From Bacteroides sp. (GTDB taxonomy: Bacteria > Bacteroidota > Bacteroidia > Bacteroidales > Bacteroidaceae), in assembly GCA_022648295.1 (NCBI GenBank), contig JALCME010000010.1, positions 62,001 to 126,000 on the forward strand: a stretch of DNA of 64,000 bases, in the 5' to 3' direction. Shown piece by piece: positions 17,170 through 25,508 of the stretch. Position 1 is the first letter of the stretch. The number at the start of each line of letters is the position of its first letter. The position numbers were made by a program, and so were the translations under genes. Below the pieces are notes generated by a model. The model saw only the letters and a list, made by a program, of their open reading frames with translations, was not told where the DNA came from and searched no databases.

Positions 17170-19638
17170 TTATTTAACTCCCGTACTTTGTTGCAAATCG
17201 TCGTTCTGTATTCTCTTGTTTCGTTTGACCTTTTTTACTTTGCCAGCACCAAAACTATAAGATAAATTAATTCCAAAAGAACGAGCTTTGATATAATTGG
17301 TTCTATTTTGAATAAAATCATCGCCAGTCGAAATAACGCGGCTGTTATAGCATTTGCTAAATGGCTGATTGGCTACCAGCCCTACACTCAAATTGCCATT
17401 CATAAAGTGCTTATATGCATAGAATGAATACATCTGAAAACTATTATAAGAAATTCTGATTTTTGGAGTTTGTTTAAATACACTCCATCTTCCACCCAAA
17501 AGCCACCCGTGAGAAAGGGATGCATCGCAAGAAGCAGAAGCATTATAACTTAGTTTCTTCTGTTTTAAATCCAAGGCTTCACTTTCGACATTATTATGGG
17601 TCATTGTTCCGTTTGCAGAAAACGAAAGTTCATTGATTGGTTTATAATTAACATAAAAGGAGCCTCCCAATCTTCGATAACTACCAATATTGCCATAGGT
17701 AGAAATCAAAAGCTTCGGGTTATTCTCATCACGAAAAGGATATTCTACGATTGCATCTTTCGTACGATTATAGTCTAAGTCAAGACTTACAAACCATTTA
17801 TCGCTATAACTCATATAAGAAAGGCTAGTGTTATACTGTTTTTCTGATTTTAAATCGGGATTTCCATACTTTAGCTGAAATTCATTGAGTTGCTCACGAA
17901 AAGGATTTAGACTCCAGATAGAAGGTCGTACTACACCGGATGAAAATGCCAAGCTCAATTGCGAACTGGTTGACAAATTCCATGATAAATTGAAACGTGG
18001 GATGAAGTTTACCAAATTAGAAGTAAAGTCAGCTTGAGGATTATCTTTAAAATCAATCTTATTATGTGAACATTCCAATCTTCCGCCAGCATTCAAATTA
18101 AACTTACCTTTCCTATAATTATAAGTCAAATAGGTGGAAACAATATTTTGTAACTGATTCATTCTACCGGCATCTGTGCTATCGGCATTGTTCACCCAAG
18201 CACCGGTGGTATCATCCCATAGCCAATAGCCGGGTATAGCTTCTGCCTTGCGAAGTACATCCTTTCCACCAAAACGTAGCACGTGGTATTTTCCGAGGGG
18301 AAGCCTATAGTCCAACTGTACGGTGTGTTCGTGCAATCCACCATTTGTTTCATCTTTCTGACGCGTAAGTTCTTTCGAGCCACTATCCCAATCAGTAAAA
18401 ATGTCGGGATATTCGTATCCAATGACTTTCGTATTCCGCTTATCAGGGGTATAAGCATAACGATAGCCCAATGTCAGCCGTTCTGATTTATTCTTTTTAT
18501 ATAGATTTTGATAAACAAAATTAAATTCACAAGCGCCACTATTCATATTAGCAATTTCCCGGGTCTTACTGTATTGTTTTTCGGTGGTTTCAAAAAGTTG
18601 TTTATTTTCTAACTCTGAATTTATTACCTTTAAAAGCACATGTGCATCAGCATACAGAGAATTGAGAGAATCTATATTATAGACCAACATGCCCCGTCCG
18701 GTATGGTACTGAAAATTTCCGTTAGCAATACCATTTGTCTGTAGCTTACTCACAATCTCTCCATTTTGGATATTATCTCGATTTAGTTCTACTTTCTGAT
18801 CGGATTCCCGAGTATATCGGCAGTCATAACTCAATGATGCATCAATTTTTCCTTTGGTTATAATCGCGGTAACTCCTGCTCCGGTCTTGGGATGTGTCTC
18901 CCCGCTACCGTTAAGGACAACCTTATAGCCATCCAGACTTTTCTTTTCGGTAATAATATTAATAATGGCATTTCCTACACTCGCATCATATCTTGCATCC
19001 AATTGTGTTATAAGTTCTATTTTGGATACGGAAGTGGCAGATATACTTTGAAGTACCTCTTTAGGGTTCGTAGTAGCCATCCGATAAGGTTTCCCATTGA
19101 GATATATACTGAAGCTGGATGAGCCTTTGACTCTGATTCCGCCATCTCCATCCACTGTAACAAGTGGAACATTCCGCAATGCAAACAACAGGTTCTCTGA
19201 TTGGGATAACGGATCATTTTTCATATTATACGTCAGACCGGAAGTGGACAGCTTGATCCGTTCCTTTCTGCCAACAACAGCTACTTCGGATAATTGAACG
19301 CCCTTTTCTCCCAGCCTGATCTTTCCTATATGAATATTGCTATCCGATAAAGAAACAGATTGGTGAAAAGAATCATAACCTATGCAGGAAATGGACAGTA
19401 AATATTCAGTATGGCCCAACAATTGAAGAGAAAAATTCCCATTTAAATCAGTTGTTGTACCATTACTATAATCGCCACCTTTTCGCTGTATAACTATAGT
19501 AGCATAGGAAATCGGCTCCAGAGTGACGCTATCAACCACTTGGCCTTGAACGACACAGAGTTTATCACCGGATTGAGCATAAGCCACACACACTAAAGTA
19601 TGTATTAATAGTAATTGTAACAAACAACGCTTCATCAT
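17170..19638 (-). CDS. Outer-membrane beta-barrel, TonB-receptor-like, with N-terminal carboxypeptidase-regulatory-like domain
   Basis: 822 residues. Signal peptide to about residue 21 (LVCVAYAQS), CarboxypepD_reg-like domain at about 28-110 (VVDSVTLEPISYATIVIQRK), plug-like domain (LRNVPLVTVDGDGGIRVKGS, then SISATSVSKIELITQLDARY), and a strand-rich barrel ending FGINLSYSFGAG. It has the same architecture as the barrel at 10442-12751 but is clearly diverged. It is the outer-membrane partner in the first TPR-barrel pair: TPR copy 2 lies upstream, TPR copy 1 downstream (97 bp). Transport substrate unknown; a peptide is possible given the radical-SAM genes nearby. Confidence 0.82.
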   Translation of the reverse strand: MMKRCLLQLLLIHTLVCVAYAQSGDKLCVVQGQVVDSVTLEPISYATIVIQRKGGDYSNGTTTDLNGNFSLQLLGHTEYLLSISCIGYDSFHQSVSLSDSNIHIGKIRLGEKGVQLSEVAVVGRKERIKLSTSGLTYNMKNDPLSQSENLLFALRNVPLVTVDGDGGIRVKGSSSFSIYLNGKPYRMATTNPKEVLQSISATSVSKIELITQLDARYDASVGNAIINIITEKKSLDGYKVVLNGSGETHPKTGAGVTAIITKGKIDASLSYDCRYTRESDQKVELNRDNIQNGEIVSKLQTNGIANGNFQYHTGRGMLVYNIDSLNSLYADAHVLLKVINSELENKQLFETTEKQYSKTREIANMNSGACEFNFVYQNLYKKNKSERLTLGYRYAYTPDKRNTKVIGYEYPDIFTDWDSGSKELTRQKDETNGGLHEHTVQLDYRLPLGKYHVLRFGGKDVLRKAEAIPGYWLWDDTTGAWVNNADSTDAGRMNQLQNIVSTYLTYNYRKGKFNLNAGGRLECSHNKIDFKDNPQADFTSNLVNFIPRFNLSWNLSTSSQLSLAFSSGVVRPSIWSLNPFREQLNEFQLKYGNPDLKSEKQYNTSLSYMSYSDKWFVSLDLDYNRTKDAIVEYPFRDENNPKLLISTYGNIGSYRRLGGSFYVNYKPINELSFSANGTMTHNNVESEALDLKQKKLSYNASASCDASLSHGWLLGGRWSVFKQTPKIRISYNSFQMYSFYAYKHFMNGNLSVGLVANQPFSKCYNSRVISTGDDFIQNRTNYIKARSFGINLSYSFGAGKVKKVKRNKRIQNDDLQQSTGVK

Positions 19639-19943
19639 ACCTCATTATTTTGGATAATAGGATTATTTTTAATGCGAAGCAATGTATTATTGCTCTCAAT
19701 TCATAAGCACTAGCAAAACATCCATCACCACATACATACTTGACTTTGCATTTTGTGCATTCAGGTATCTCATCTACACATGGAATACATCCTTATCATC
19801 CTCATGAAAAGTTTCTCATAACGCTCCACTTTTTGTTGATTATGTTTGCAAACATAAAATACTTTTTCCTTTCAACGACTATCTTCTTGTACGGTTTTTG
19901 TGCGGTTTTCGCAGCTTATATATAGCTTCCATACAGTTTTGCC
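19639..19943. other. 305-bp intergenic region with palindromes
   Basis: No gene. It holds two TGC-type repeats resembling the site at 15289 (19747-19759, TGCA-TTTTG-TGCA; 19901-19913, TGCG-GTTTT-CGCA) and a perfect 16-bp palindrome at 19841-19856. A 61-codon plus-strand frame here has no ribosome-binding site or family likeness. Confidence 0.5.
19841..19856. promoter_or_regulatory. Palindrome TATGTTTGCAAACATA with a -7 element on each strand
   Basis: A perfect 16-bp palindrome that contains TATGTTTG (TAnnTTTG) on both strands. On the minus strand it would start a roughly 200-nt leader for the barrel gene; a TTG lies about 16 bp upstream of it. Confidence 0.4.
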
Positions 19944-21686
19944 TTAAAATTGTTCAATTAGGGCATCCCATTGTTCCGGTTTACCTTCTTGGGCATACAC
20001 CTTCTCATACATTCTTTTTCGAGCCGAAGTAATGGCAGATTTAGAACGTCCGGTAAGCACAGAAATGCCTGTAGCGGAAATATTAGCTTTAATCAATAAG
20101 CAAATCCTTATTTCCATCAGACTAAAAGAATAAAGTGCGTAGAGACGAGAAGTAAATCCATTATAAGCTTTATCAACAGCATTAGTCAATTTTATCCAAT
20201 CATTATCCACCATTAAACTATTTTTCCCCGACAACTGATGAACATATCGGTAAATAGAAGATTGCCGAAAAGCAGCTTCAGCAAGATTCCGCTCTCGCTG
20301 ATCAAATTCAGCTTTACTATTTAATTGCTGGTATCGTTCTTTTTGAAGCTCAAGTAACGGAAGTTGCGCACTCTCTTTTTCCCGGGCAGCATGCAATTGT
20401 TCCTCCAGTACCCTAATCCGTTTATTATTTTCGTCGATGAATTGGGCGCTTTTTTGATATTGCTCATCCTTAAGCTGCTCTAATTTTCTCAGTTGCTCTT
20501 TCAATCTTTCTTTCCTTCGCTTGTTGTATTGCATATAAATGATTCCAAAAGCAACAAGAACAACGAGAGCTAGCAGAATATAGCTAATCCAAAGCCGTTG
20601 CTCCGTATTTTCTGCTTTTAACCGGTTATTTTCTTTTTCACGCAATTGATAATTATAAATAGACTGCATTTTTCCAACCACCTCCGAATTTGTTATTCGC
20701 TGAATGGAATCGGTACAAGCTGCATATTGCCGAACTTGTTCCATCATAGTTGAATATTCCCCGCGCTTTTCTGCTATCTGTGCTAAAACCCAATGCGCAG
20801 ACAGCTCGGCATAAATACTGGCACCCCCTTCTGCAATACGATGTGCATAGTAAGATGCAGAATCCAGATTTCCTGTTTTGAAGTATAAATCAAAAGAAGT
20901 AGCATAAACAGCACCCCAATTGGATCTATACGGATGCATTAAAGGTTCCTTTAAAGCTTCTCTAGCTTCATCGTATCTTTTAAGTTGGGTATAGAGTCCA
21001 GCCAATTCTCCTTGAACAATATTCATTAAACGCTGATTATTAAGCTTTTCTGCCAGAGCATAAGCTGCCTTATAATAATACAAAGAACTATCTGCTTTAT
21101 TCAGTCCTGTATAATTACATCCTATATCGCGGAGATTAAAAACAAGCCCTAGACTATCCTTTGCTAATTTATTGTAATAATAAGCTCTCTTATAAGCTTC
21201 AAGTGCATCATCATATATATCCTGATAAAGACAAAGTTCACCCATCTGGCTATAAATCCGACTGACAGCTTTGTAATCCGTATTCCCTCCGGAAGCATCA
21301 ACCGCTTTTTGGAAATAACCCAATGCCTGCGGTGCATCACCAAGATCACTGTAAACACGACCAGCAAAATAATACGCTTCCATTAAATGCCCTTCATCCC
21401 TATTCTTTTCATAATACTCCACAATGGGAAGTATGATACTGTCCGAAGTATGCGGAATATAGGCTTTGTCGTCGGCTTTGATCTGTAACAGGCGGTAGTA
21501 CATCTGCGTGGACTCAGACTCACCACCCATTTGCGTCTTTAACGAGTTCAGCAAATTAATGGCACTGTCAGGATGAACGTAACTGAGACTGTCGGCAACA
21601 CTCAGGATACGAGGAGGACGGTGATCTTTACAAGAACAGAGACACAATAGACAAAGGGAAAAGAACAGTAGTTTATGCAATTTCAT
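19944..21686 (-). CDS. TPR membrane-bound transcriptional regulator (lipobox, TPR, TM, HTH), copy 2
   Basis: 580 residues from the ATG at 21686 (MKLHKLLFFSLCLLCLCSC); a longer frame upstream crosses the promoter and is not used. Same order as copy 1: lipobox-like signal, TPR repeats (about 25-340), one membrane helix (ISYILLALVVLVAFGIIYM), coiled coil rich in Glu/Lys/Gln, and a C-terminal helix-turn-helix (EIRICLLIKANISATGIS ... ITSARKRMYEKVY). The two copies are nearly identical over the first 100 codons and much less alike after that. It heads the block and probably controls the barrel gene downstream. Confidence 0.8.
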   Translation of the reverse strand: MKLHKLLFFSLCLLCLCSCKDHRPPRILSVADSLSYVHPDSAINLLNSLKTQMGGESESTQMYYRLLQIKADDKAYIPHTSDSIILPIVEYYEKNRDEGHLMEAYYFAGRVYSDLGDAPQALGYFQKAVDASGGNTDYKAVSRIYSQMGELCLYQDIYDDALEAYKRAYYYNKLAKDSLGLVFNLRDIGCNYTGLNKADSSLYYYKAAYALAEKLNNQRLMNIVQGELAGLYTQLKRYDEAREALKEPLMHPYRSNWGAVYATSFDLYFKTGNLDSASYYAHRIAEGGASIYAELSAHWVLAQIAEKRGEYSTMMEQVRQYAACTDSIQRITNSEVVGKMQSIYNYQLREKENNRLKAENTEQRLWISYILLALVVLVAFGIIYMQYNKRRKERLKEQLRKLEQLKDEQYQKSAQFIDENNKRIRVLEEQLHAAREKESAQLPLLELQKERYQQLNSKAEFDQRERNLAEAAFRQSSIYRYVHQLSGKNSLMVDNDWIKLTNAVDKAYNGFTSRLYALYSFSLMEIRICLLIKANISATGISVLTGRSKSAITSARKRMYEKVYAQEGKPEQWDALIEQF

Positions 21687-21706
21687 AACGTGACTATTTA
21701 GTGACA

Positions 21707-21714
21707 CAAAGTTA
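21707..21714 (-). promoter_or_regulatory. -7 element for TPR regulator copy 2
   Basis: TAACTTTG on the minus strand, 21 bp before the ATG, in a leader shared with copy 1. Confidence 0.5.
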
Positions 21715-21928
21715 TGAAAAAAAATAATATAGCAGGAAAGCCTTTCAGATTTTAGACAACAACTACAGCGTTTTTTGAAGGAAAGACTCCAATTGTCCTG
21801 TATAGTAAAAAGGTATGTTATATAGAGTATATTGCTTACCGGAAGGCAGGCTGATATTGTCAGAACAAAACGCTCCATTCCACACACGTATAGCAGTATT
21901 CTCCTTAGACTTGCACATTCACGTTAAT

Positions 21929-22462
21929 TTAGCGATGATTGAACTTCTTACCACATTTCTCGCATTTATAATTAACATTATAATATTTAATAGCAAACAT
22001 CAAAACGAAACCTAATGAAACCATTACCAAAGCAATACTATTGCCTATAGGTGATTTAAGACCAAACTTATTTGCCAAAACCATATAAATGCCGGGAATG
22101 AGTATAAGGAAAAGACAAAGCAAGGTTAGAATAGTGCCATAGTTATGATTACGTATGATGGGCGCTACATCTTCACTGCCACATTTAGGGCAAAATGTGC
22201 CAGAGTTATTCATATCTTTGAGAACTGGATTAATGATGTCTAAAGCCTTTTCATAATCTTTCGCAAATACATATATGGCAATACCTGTCACTGCCCCATA
22301 CGCTCCTGCTCTAGGGTCTTGACTTTCATCATGCTGTCGTAAAGCTATATTATGAGTGTTGAGCAAATTTACAATTTCATCAGCACAAATACTATTTTTG
22401 CATTTCAATAACAATATTTCGCGCATATCTTCATGACTTATATTTTTGGACGGCTTCATCAT
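21929..22462 (-). CDS. DUF2007-like protein with zinc ribbons and two membrane helices
   Basis: 177 residues (start at Met1 or Met2). Residues 12-80 resemble the DUF2007 signal-transduction-like domain (ILLLKCKNSICADEIVNLLN ... GIAIYVFAKDYEKALDII). Then a zinc-ribbon half CPKCGSEDV, two hydrophobic helices (TILTLLCLFLILIPGIYMVL and a second near 135-155), and a final CEKCGKKFNHR. The ribbon is therefore split around the membrane segments. Function unknown. It is upstream of and on the same strand as TPR copy 2, but 243 bp away, so probably not in its operon. Confidence 0.6.
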   Translation of the reverse strand: MMKPSKNISHEDMREILLLKCKNSICADEIVNLLNTHNIALRQHDESQDPRAGAYGAVTGIAIYVFAKDYEKALDIINPVLKDMNNSGTFCPKCGSEDVAPIIRNHNYGTILTLLCLFLILIPGIYMVLANKFGLKSPIGNSIALVMVSLGFVLMFAIKYYNVNYKCEKCGKKFNHR

Positions 22463-22951
22463 ATCTATCTAATTATTAATCCTTTGAATCAAAACTCATA
22501 TATTTATAGATATTCATACAGTTATTTTTTCTCCTAAAGTAATTGCATTTAATCATATAAAATATTTTTCTTACAGTTTTTTTTATTTTATTTAATGCTA
22601 CAACATGCGTGTTATAAAAAATACAATCATCGTAGTGAGATGAACCACATAAGAATACTGAAACAATAATAGCTTTTCTCTTCTACTCAGATAATTTCAT
22701 CCCTTTCTATCCACTGGGCACTGCCTTTCTTAAAATAAGGTTGACTCCTAACATAATTGATCATGAAAAACTAGAGAACATTCCGATTTCCACTAGCAAA
22801 AACGACAGTTCCCATAATAGGGAACTATAATTCCCATTAGTAGGAATTACAATTTCTGAAATTAGGAACTAGAGTTTCTTACCTATAGGAAACTACATAG
22901 TAATATATATCAAAGAGTTACAAAATGCATATTGAATACGACAGTAGCTGA
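22463..22951. other. 489-bp AT-rich intergenic region
   Basis: No coding frame of substance. The only structure I see is the 22-bp-spaced palindrome array at 22787-22895. Confidence 0.6.
22787..22895. repeat. Degenerate palindromes at 22-bp spacing
   Basis: Four clear units start near 22808, 22830, 22852 and 22874, with a weaker one before. Each is an imperfect palindrome of the form AGTTCCC-n6-GGGAACT that drifts in sequence (second unit AATTCCC/GGAATT, fourth AGTTTC/GAAACT). The TTCC-side positions repeat at 22809, 22831, 22853 and 22875, exactly 22 bp apart. Not coding. Confidence 0.8.
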
Positions 22952-23392
22952 TTATTCTCCCCAACTATAACCATCAACATAGTCGTCAAAGTACTCATCA
23001 AGCTGAAGACCAAGCTCTTTGGCTACCTTAATAACAAATTGCTGATCCGCAGGATTTATTAGCCAGTCACCTTTCCGCACAAGATAGTATTTCTTACGGC
23101 CGAAGTGAGAAATGAGCCGCCATCTGAAAGTATCGGAAACACGCACTGTCAGAGAATTCAATGTCCGCATAAAGCCTTTGGCATAGCGTACCGTCTTATT
23201 CGAACAGTAATATTCACAATTTCCTTTCATAGACTTCAGCTTACCGGGAGTCAGAGTAGGCAAAAAAGAATACTTTACAGGAGCATGTTCCAGTGCAATG
23301 TGACGCAAACAGGTAGTAGCTTTAGAACAATCAGCCGATGCGCACAAACCAAAGCCATAAGGAACTTGAGAATAGTCAAATGCTTTTTCCAT
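22952..23392 (-). CDS. DUF6078-type protein
   Basis: 146 residues, no signal peptide. The start MEKAFDYSQVPYGFGLC, a Cys cluster (CASADCSKATTC), GNCEYYCSNKTVRYAKGF and the central FGRKKYYLVRKGDWLI follow the pattern I recall for the Bacteroidales DUF6078 family. The spaced cysteines suggest metal binding. Function unknown. A TACCTTTG element stands 24 bp upstream of the ATG. Confidence 0.7.
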   Translation of the reverse strand: MEKAFDYSQVPYGFGLCASADCSKATTCLRHIALEHAPVKYSFLPTLTPGKLKSMKGNCEYYCSNKTVRYAKGFMRTLNSLTVRVSDTFRWRLISHFGRKKYYLVRKGDWLINPADQQFVIKVAKELGLQLDEYFDDYVDGYSWGE

Positions 23393-23937
23393 ATTGTATT
23401 AATTTTAATCATTAGCAAAGGTAAACAGAATAAATCAAAATTCAGAAGAAAACATGATAAATGCTTTTTTCAAAGAGTGCAAGCAAAACGTGCAAGTAAA
23501 AAAAGAGCAGATTGCACAAATAACTAACTAGTAATCAATAATATAACAAGATTATTAGTCAATAGGGAGTGTATGCAATTTATTTTACCTACACACCTAT
23601 AACCAATTATAAATGAAATGATTATCGTAGAAAGTGCAAGTGTGTAAGTAAAGTAAGTGAAAAAATACTAAGTAGTAGTAAAGTCGAGTTCAAGTTATAA
23701 ACGCGACAAATTCAACCGAACGATTGTTCGGAAACGAACACCCATATAATTACATAAATTATTAATATACAGAATATTAGAATTATGGCACAGCAATTGA
23801 CTATATAAACAACGAAAGGCGGTAAATAAAAAAAAGAATAACGAATGCCACTTTTCGACAACTAATCACGTCTAACTAATGAAAGCGCTTTTGTAGATGT
23901 GATAAAAACAAAAAAGTAACATTTAAAAAAAGAAATT
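23393..23937. other. 545-bp AT-rich intergenic region
   Basis: Contains the leftward promoter element at 23416-23423 and a hairpin at 23716-23731 (CCGAAC-GATT-GTTCGG), about 207 bp before the DUF3836 gene. No other supported feature. Confidence 0.5.
23416..23423 (-). promoter_or_regulatory. -7 element for the DUF6078 gene
   Basis: TACCTTTG on the minus strand, 24 bp upstream of the ATG. Confidence 0.45.
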
Positions 23938-24411
23938 ATGAAAGCTACAAATTTATTCAAAGCAACAGTAGTAACACTTACTATAATGGCAAGTGCCATG
24001 ACTTTACAAGCAAAAGCTCAGGATGATTTCATCACCAATGAAGTGAAAAACAGTGAGCAGCAAGTGGTTTCAAAAACCGTATTTAGAAAAGATGGAGCTT
24101 ACCTCTATCGACACACACGCTATAATTACACGTATGACGATCAAAACAGATTGGCAAGTGAAGAAATGGCTAAATGGGACGGTTCAAAGGATGCATGGAA
24201 ACCCTACAGTAAACGAACTTATGAATATGGCAAAAATACCCTGACAATATGTTATGCCCGTTGGAATGAATCACACAAAGCTTATGATGATGGAATCATG
24301 AAAAGTGTATCCGAATTGAACGACGAAAACAAACCCCTTTCCTATAAAGTTTATAAGCAAGAAAAGGTAGACACCCCGGTAAAAGACTGGGTAGCTAGCA
24401 CTAATAAATAA
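23938..24411 (+). CDS. DUF3836-type secreted protein
   Basis: 157 residues. Signal peptide to about residue 27 (SAMTLQAKAQ). The mature part has YNYTYDDQNRLASEEMAKWD and RTYEYGKNTLTICYARWN, beta-hairpin-like repeats of the kind found in DUF3836 proteins of Bacteroides (distantly YD-repeat-like). Function unknown; probably periplasmic or secreted. AAAAAAAGAAATT before the ATG is a weak ribosome-binding site, normal for this phylum. Confidence 0.7.
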   Translation: MKATNLFKATVVTLTIMASAMTLQAKAQDDFITNEVKNSEQQVVSKTVFRKDGAYLYRHTRYNYTYDDQNRLASEEMAKWDGSKDAWKPYSKRTYEYGKNTLTICYARWNESHKAYDDGIMKSVSELNDENKPLSYKVYKQEKVDTPVKDWVASTNK

Positions 24412-24547
24412 AACCCACCGGAAGAAAACAGGAACAGCAAATAAAAAAGTAAAAGCTCTTTAAATGGAACTTTTATTAAAACTCCTTAAAGAAAGCCCCA
24501 AACGTCACTTTTTATTCGTTATTTTGCACCAAATTTAGGTGTAATGT

Positions 24548-24589
24548 AGTGCGACCGGAACAAGGCCGCACTATCTTATTGCAAGATAG
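24548..24589 (+). promoter_or_regulatory. Tandem hairpins next to the methyltransferase start
   Basis: AGTGCG (24548-24553) pairs with CGCACT (24567-24572), and CTATCTT (24571-24577) pairs with AAGATAG (24583-24589), 3 nt before the ATG. The second stem covers the place where a ribosome would bind. Confidence 0.4.
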
Positions 24590-24592
24590 CCA

Positions 24593-25492
24593 ATGAATAA
24601 ACTGACCATAAAGAATTGTCCATTATGTGATAGCACCCGTCTGGAGCGGGCTATGACATGCATAGACCATTATGCTTCCAGTGAAACATTCTATTTGTGT
24701 CGATGTGAAGAGTGTGGTTTTCTGTTTACACAGGATTTTCCTGTCGAAACCGAAATGGGCAGTTATTATGAAACGCCCGATTACATTTCCCATTCCGACA
24801 CCCGGAAAGGACTCATCAATAAGATATACCACAGCGTACGAAGCTACATGCTGAAACGCAAAGCCCGTCTGACAGAGCGTGAAATCCATGCCCGGTCGGG
24901 ACGTTTACTGGACATTGGTACGGGAACGGGGTACTTTGCCGACACCATGCAACGACGGGGATGGCAGGTAGCAGCAATTGAGAAGAATGCACAAGCACGT
25001 GCTTTTGCCAAAGAACATTTCAATTTGGATGTAGCACCGGACGAAGCATTGGAAGAGCTTTCTCCGGAAAGCTTTGATGTCATAACGCTATGGCATGTGA
25101 TGGAACATCTGGAACATCTCAACGAAACATGGGATACGCTGAACACTCTCCTAACGGACAAGGGAGTCCTGATTATTGCTGTCCCCAACCACACTTCGTA
25201 CGATGCAAAGAAATACGGAGCACACTGGGCGGCTTATGATGTTCCCCGCCATCTCTGGCATTTCACACCGGACACCATCCAGCAATTCGGAGCCAAACAC
25301 GGATTTATCCTTGCCGGGCGTCATCCGATGCCTTTCGATGCTTTTTATGTGTCGATGTTAAGTGAAAAGAACATGAAACGTTCATTTCCCTTTCTCCGCG
25401 GAATGTTGAACGGAACGTTAGCATGGATCAGCACCTTAGCCCGGAAAGAGCAGAGTAGCTCAATGATTTATGTATTCAGAAAAAAAAGATGA
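24593..25492 (+). CDS. Class I SAM-dependent methyltransferase with N-terminal zinc-ribbon
   Basis: 299 residues. The N-terminus has paired CxxC motifs (CPLCDS and CRCEECGFLF) that suggest a zinc ribbon. The Rossmann domain starts at LLDIGTGTGYFADTM near residue 105, with VAAIEKN as the ribose-binding acidic strand and FDVITLWHVMEHLEH as the post-motif. Cytosolic. Members with this ribbon modify sugars, lipids or small molecules; the substrate here is not clear. First gene of the conserved run leading to folK. Confidence 0.85.
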   Translation: MNKLTIKNCPLCDSTRLERAMTCIDHYASSETFYLCRCEECGFLFTQDFPVETEMGSYYETPDYISHSDTRKGLINKIYHSVRSYMLKRKARLTEREIHARSGRLLDIGTGTGYFADTMQRRGWQVAAIEKNAQARAFAKEHFNLDVAPDEALEELSPESFDVITLWHVMEHLEHLNETWDTLNTLLTDKGVLIIAVPNHTSYDAKKYGAHWAAYDVPRHLWHFTPDTIQQFGAKHGFILAGRHPMPFDAFYVSMLSEKNMKRSFPFLRGMLNGTLAWISTLARKEQSSSMIYVFRKKR

Positions 25493-25508
25493 AACGGAAG
25501 AGGAACTT

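Noticed and set aside
19740..19925. Small plus-strand gene of 61 codons in the gap before TPR copy 2
   Set aside because: No ribosome-binding site, covers the palindromes and operator-like repeats, and codon use is unlike the neighbours.
10442..22462. Mobile element or prophage
   Set aside because: The block is AT-rich and looks accessory, but I see no integrase, transposase, tRNA junction or flanking repeats within the window.
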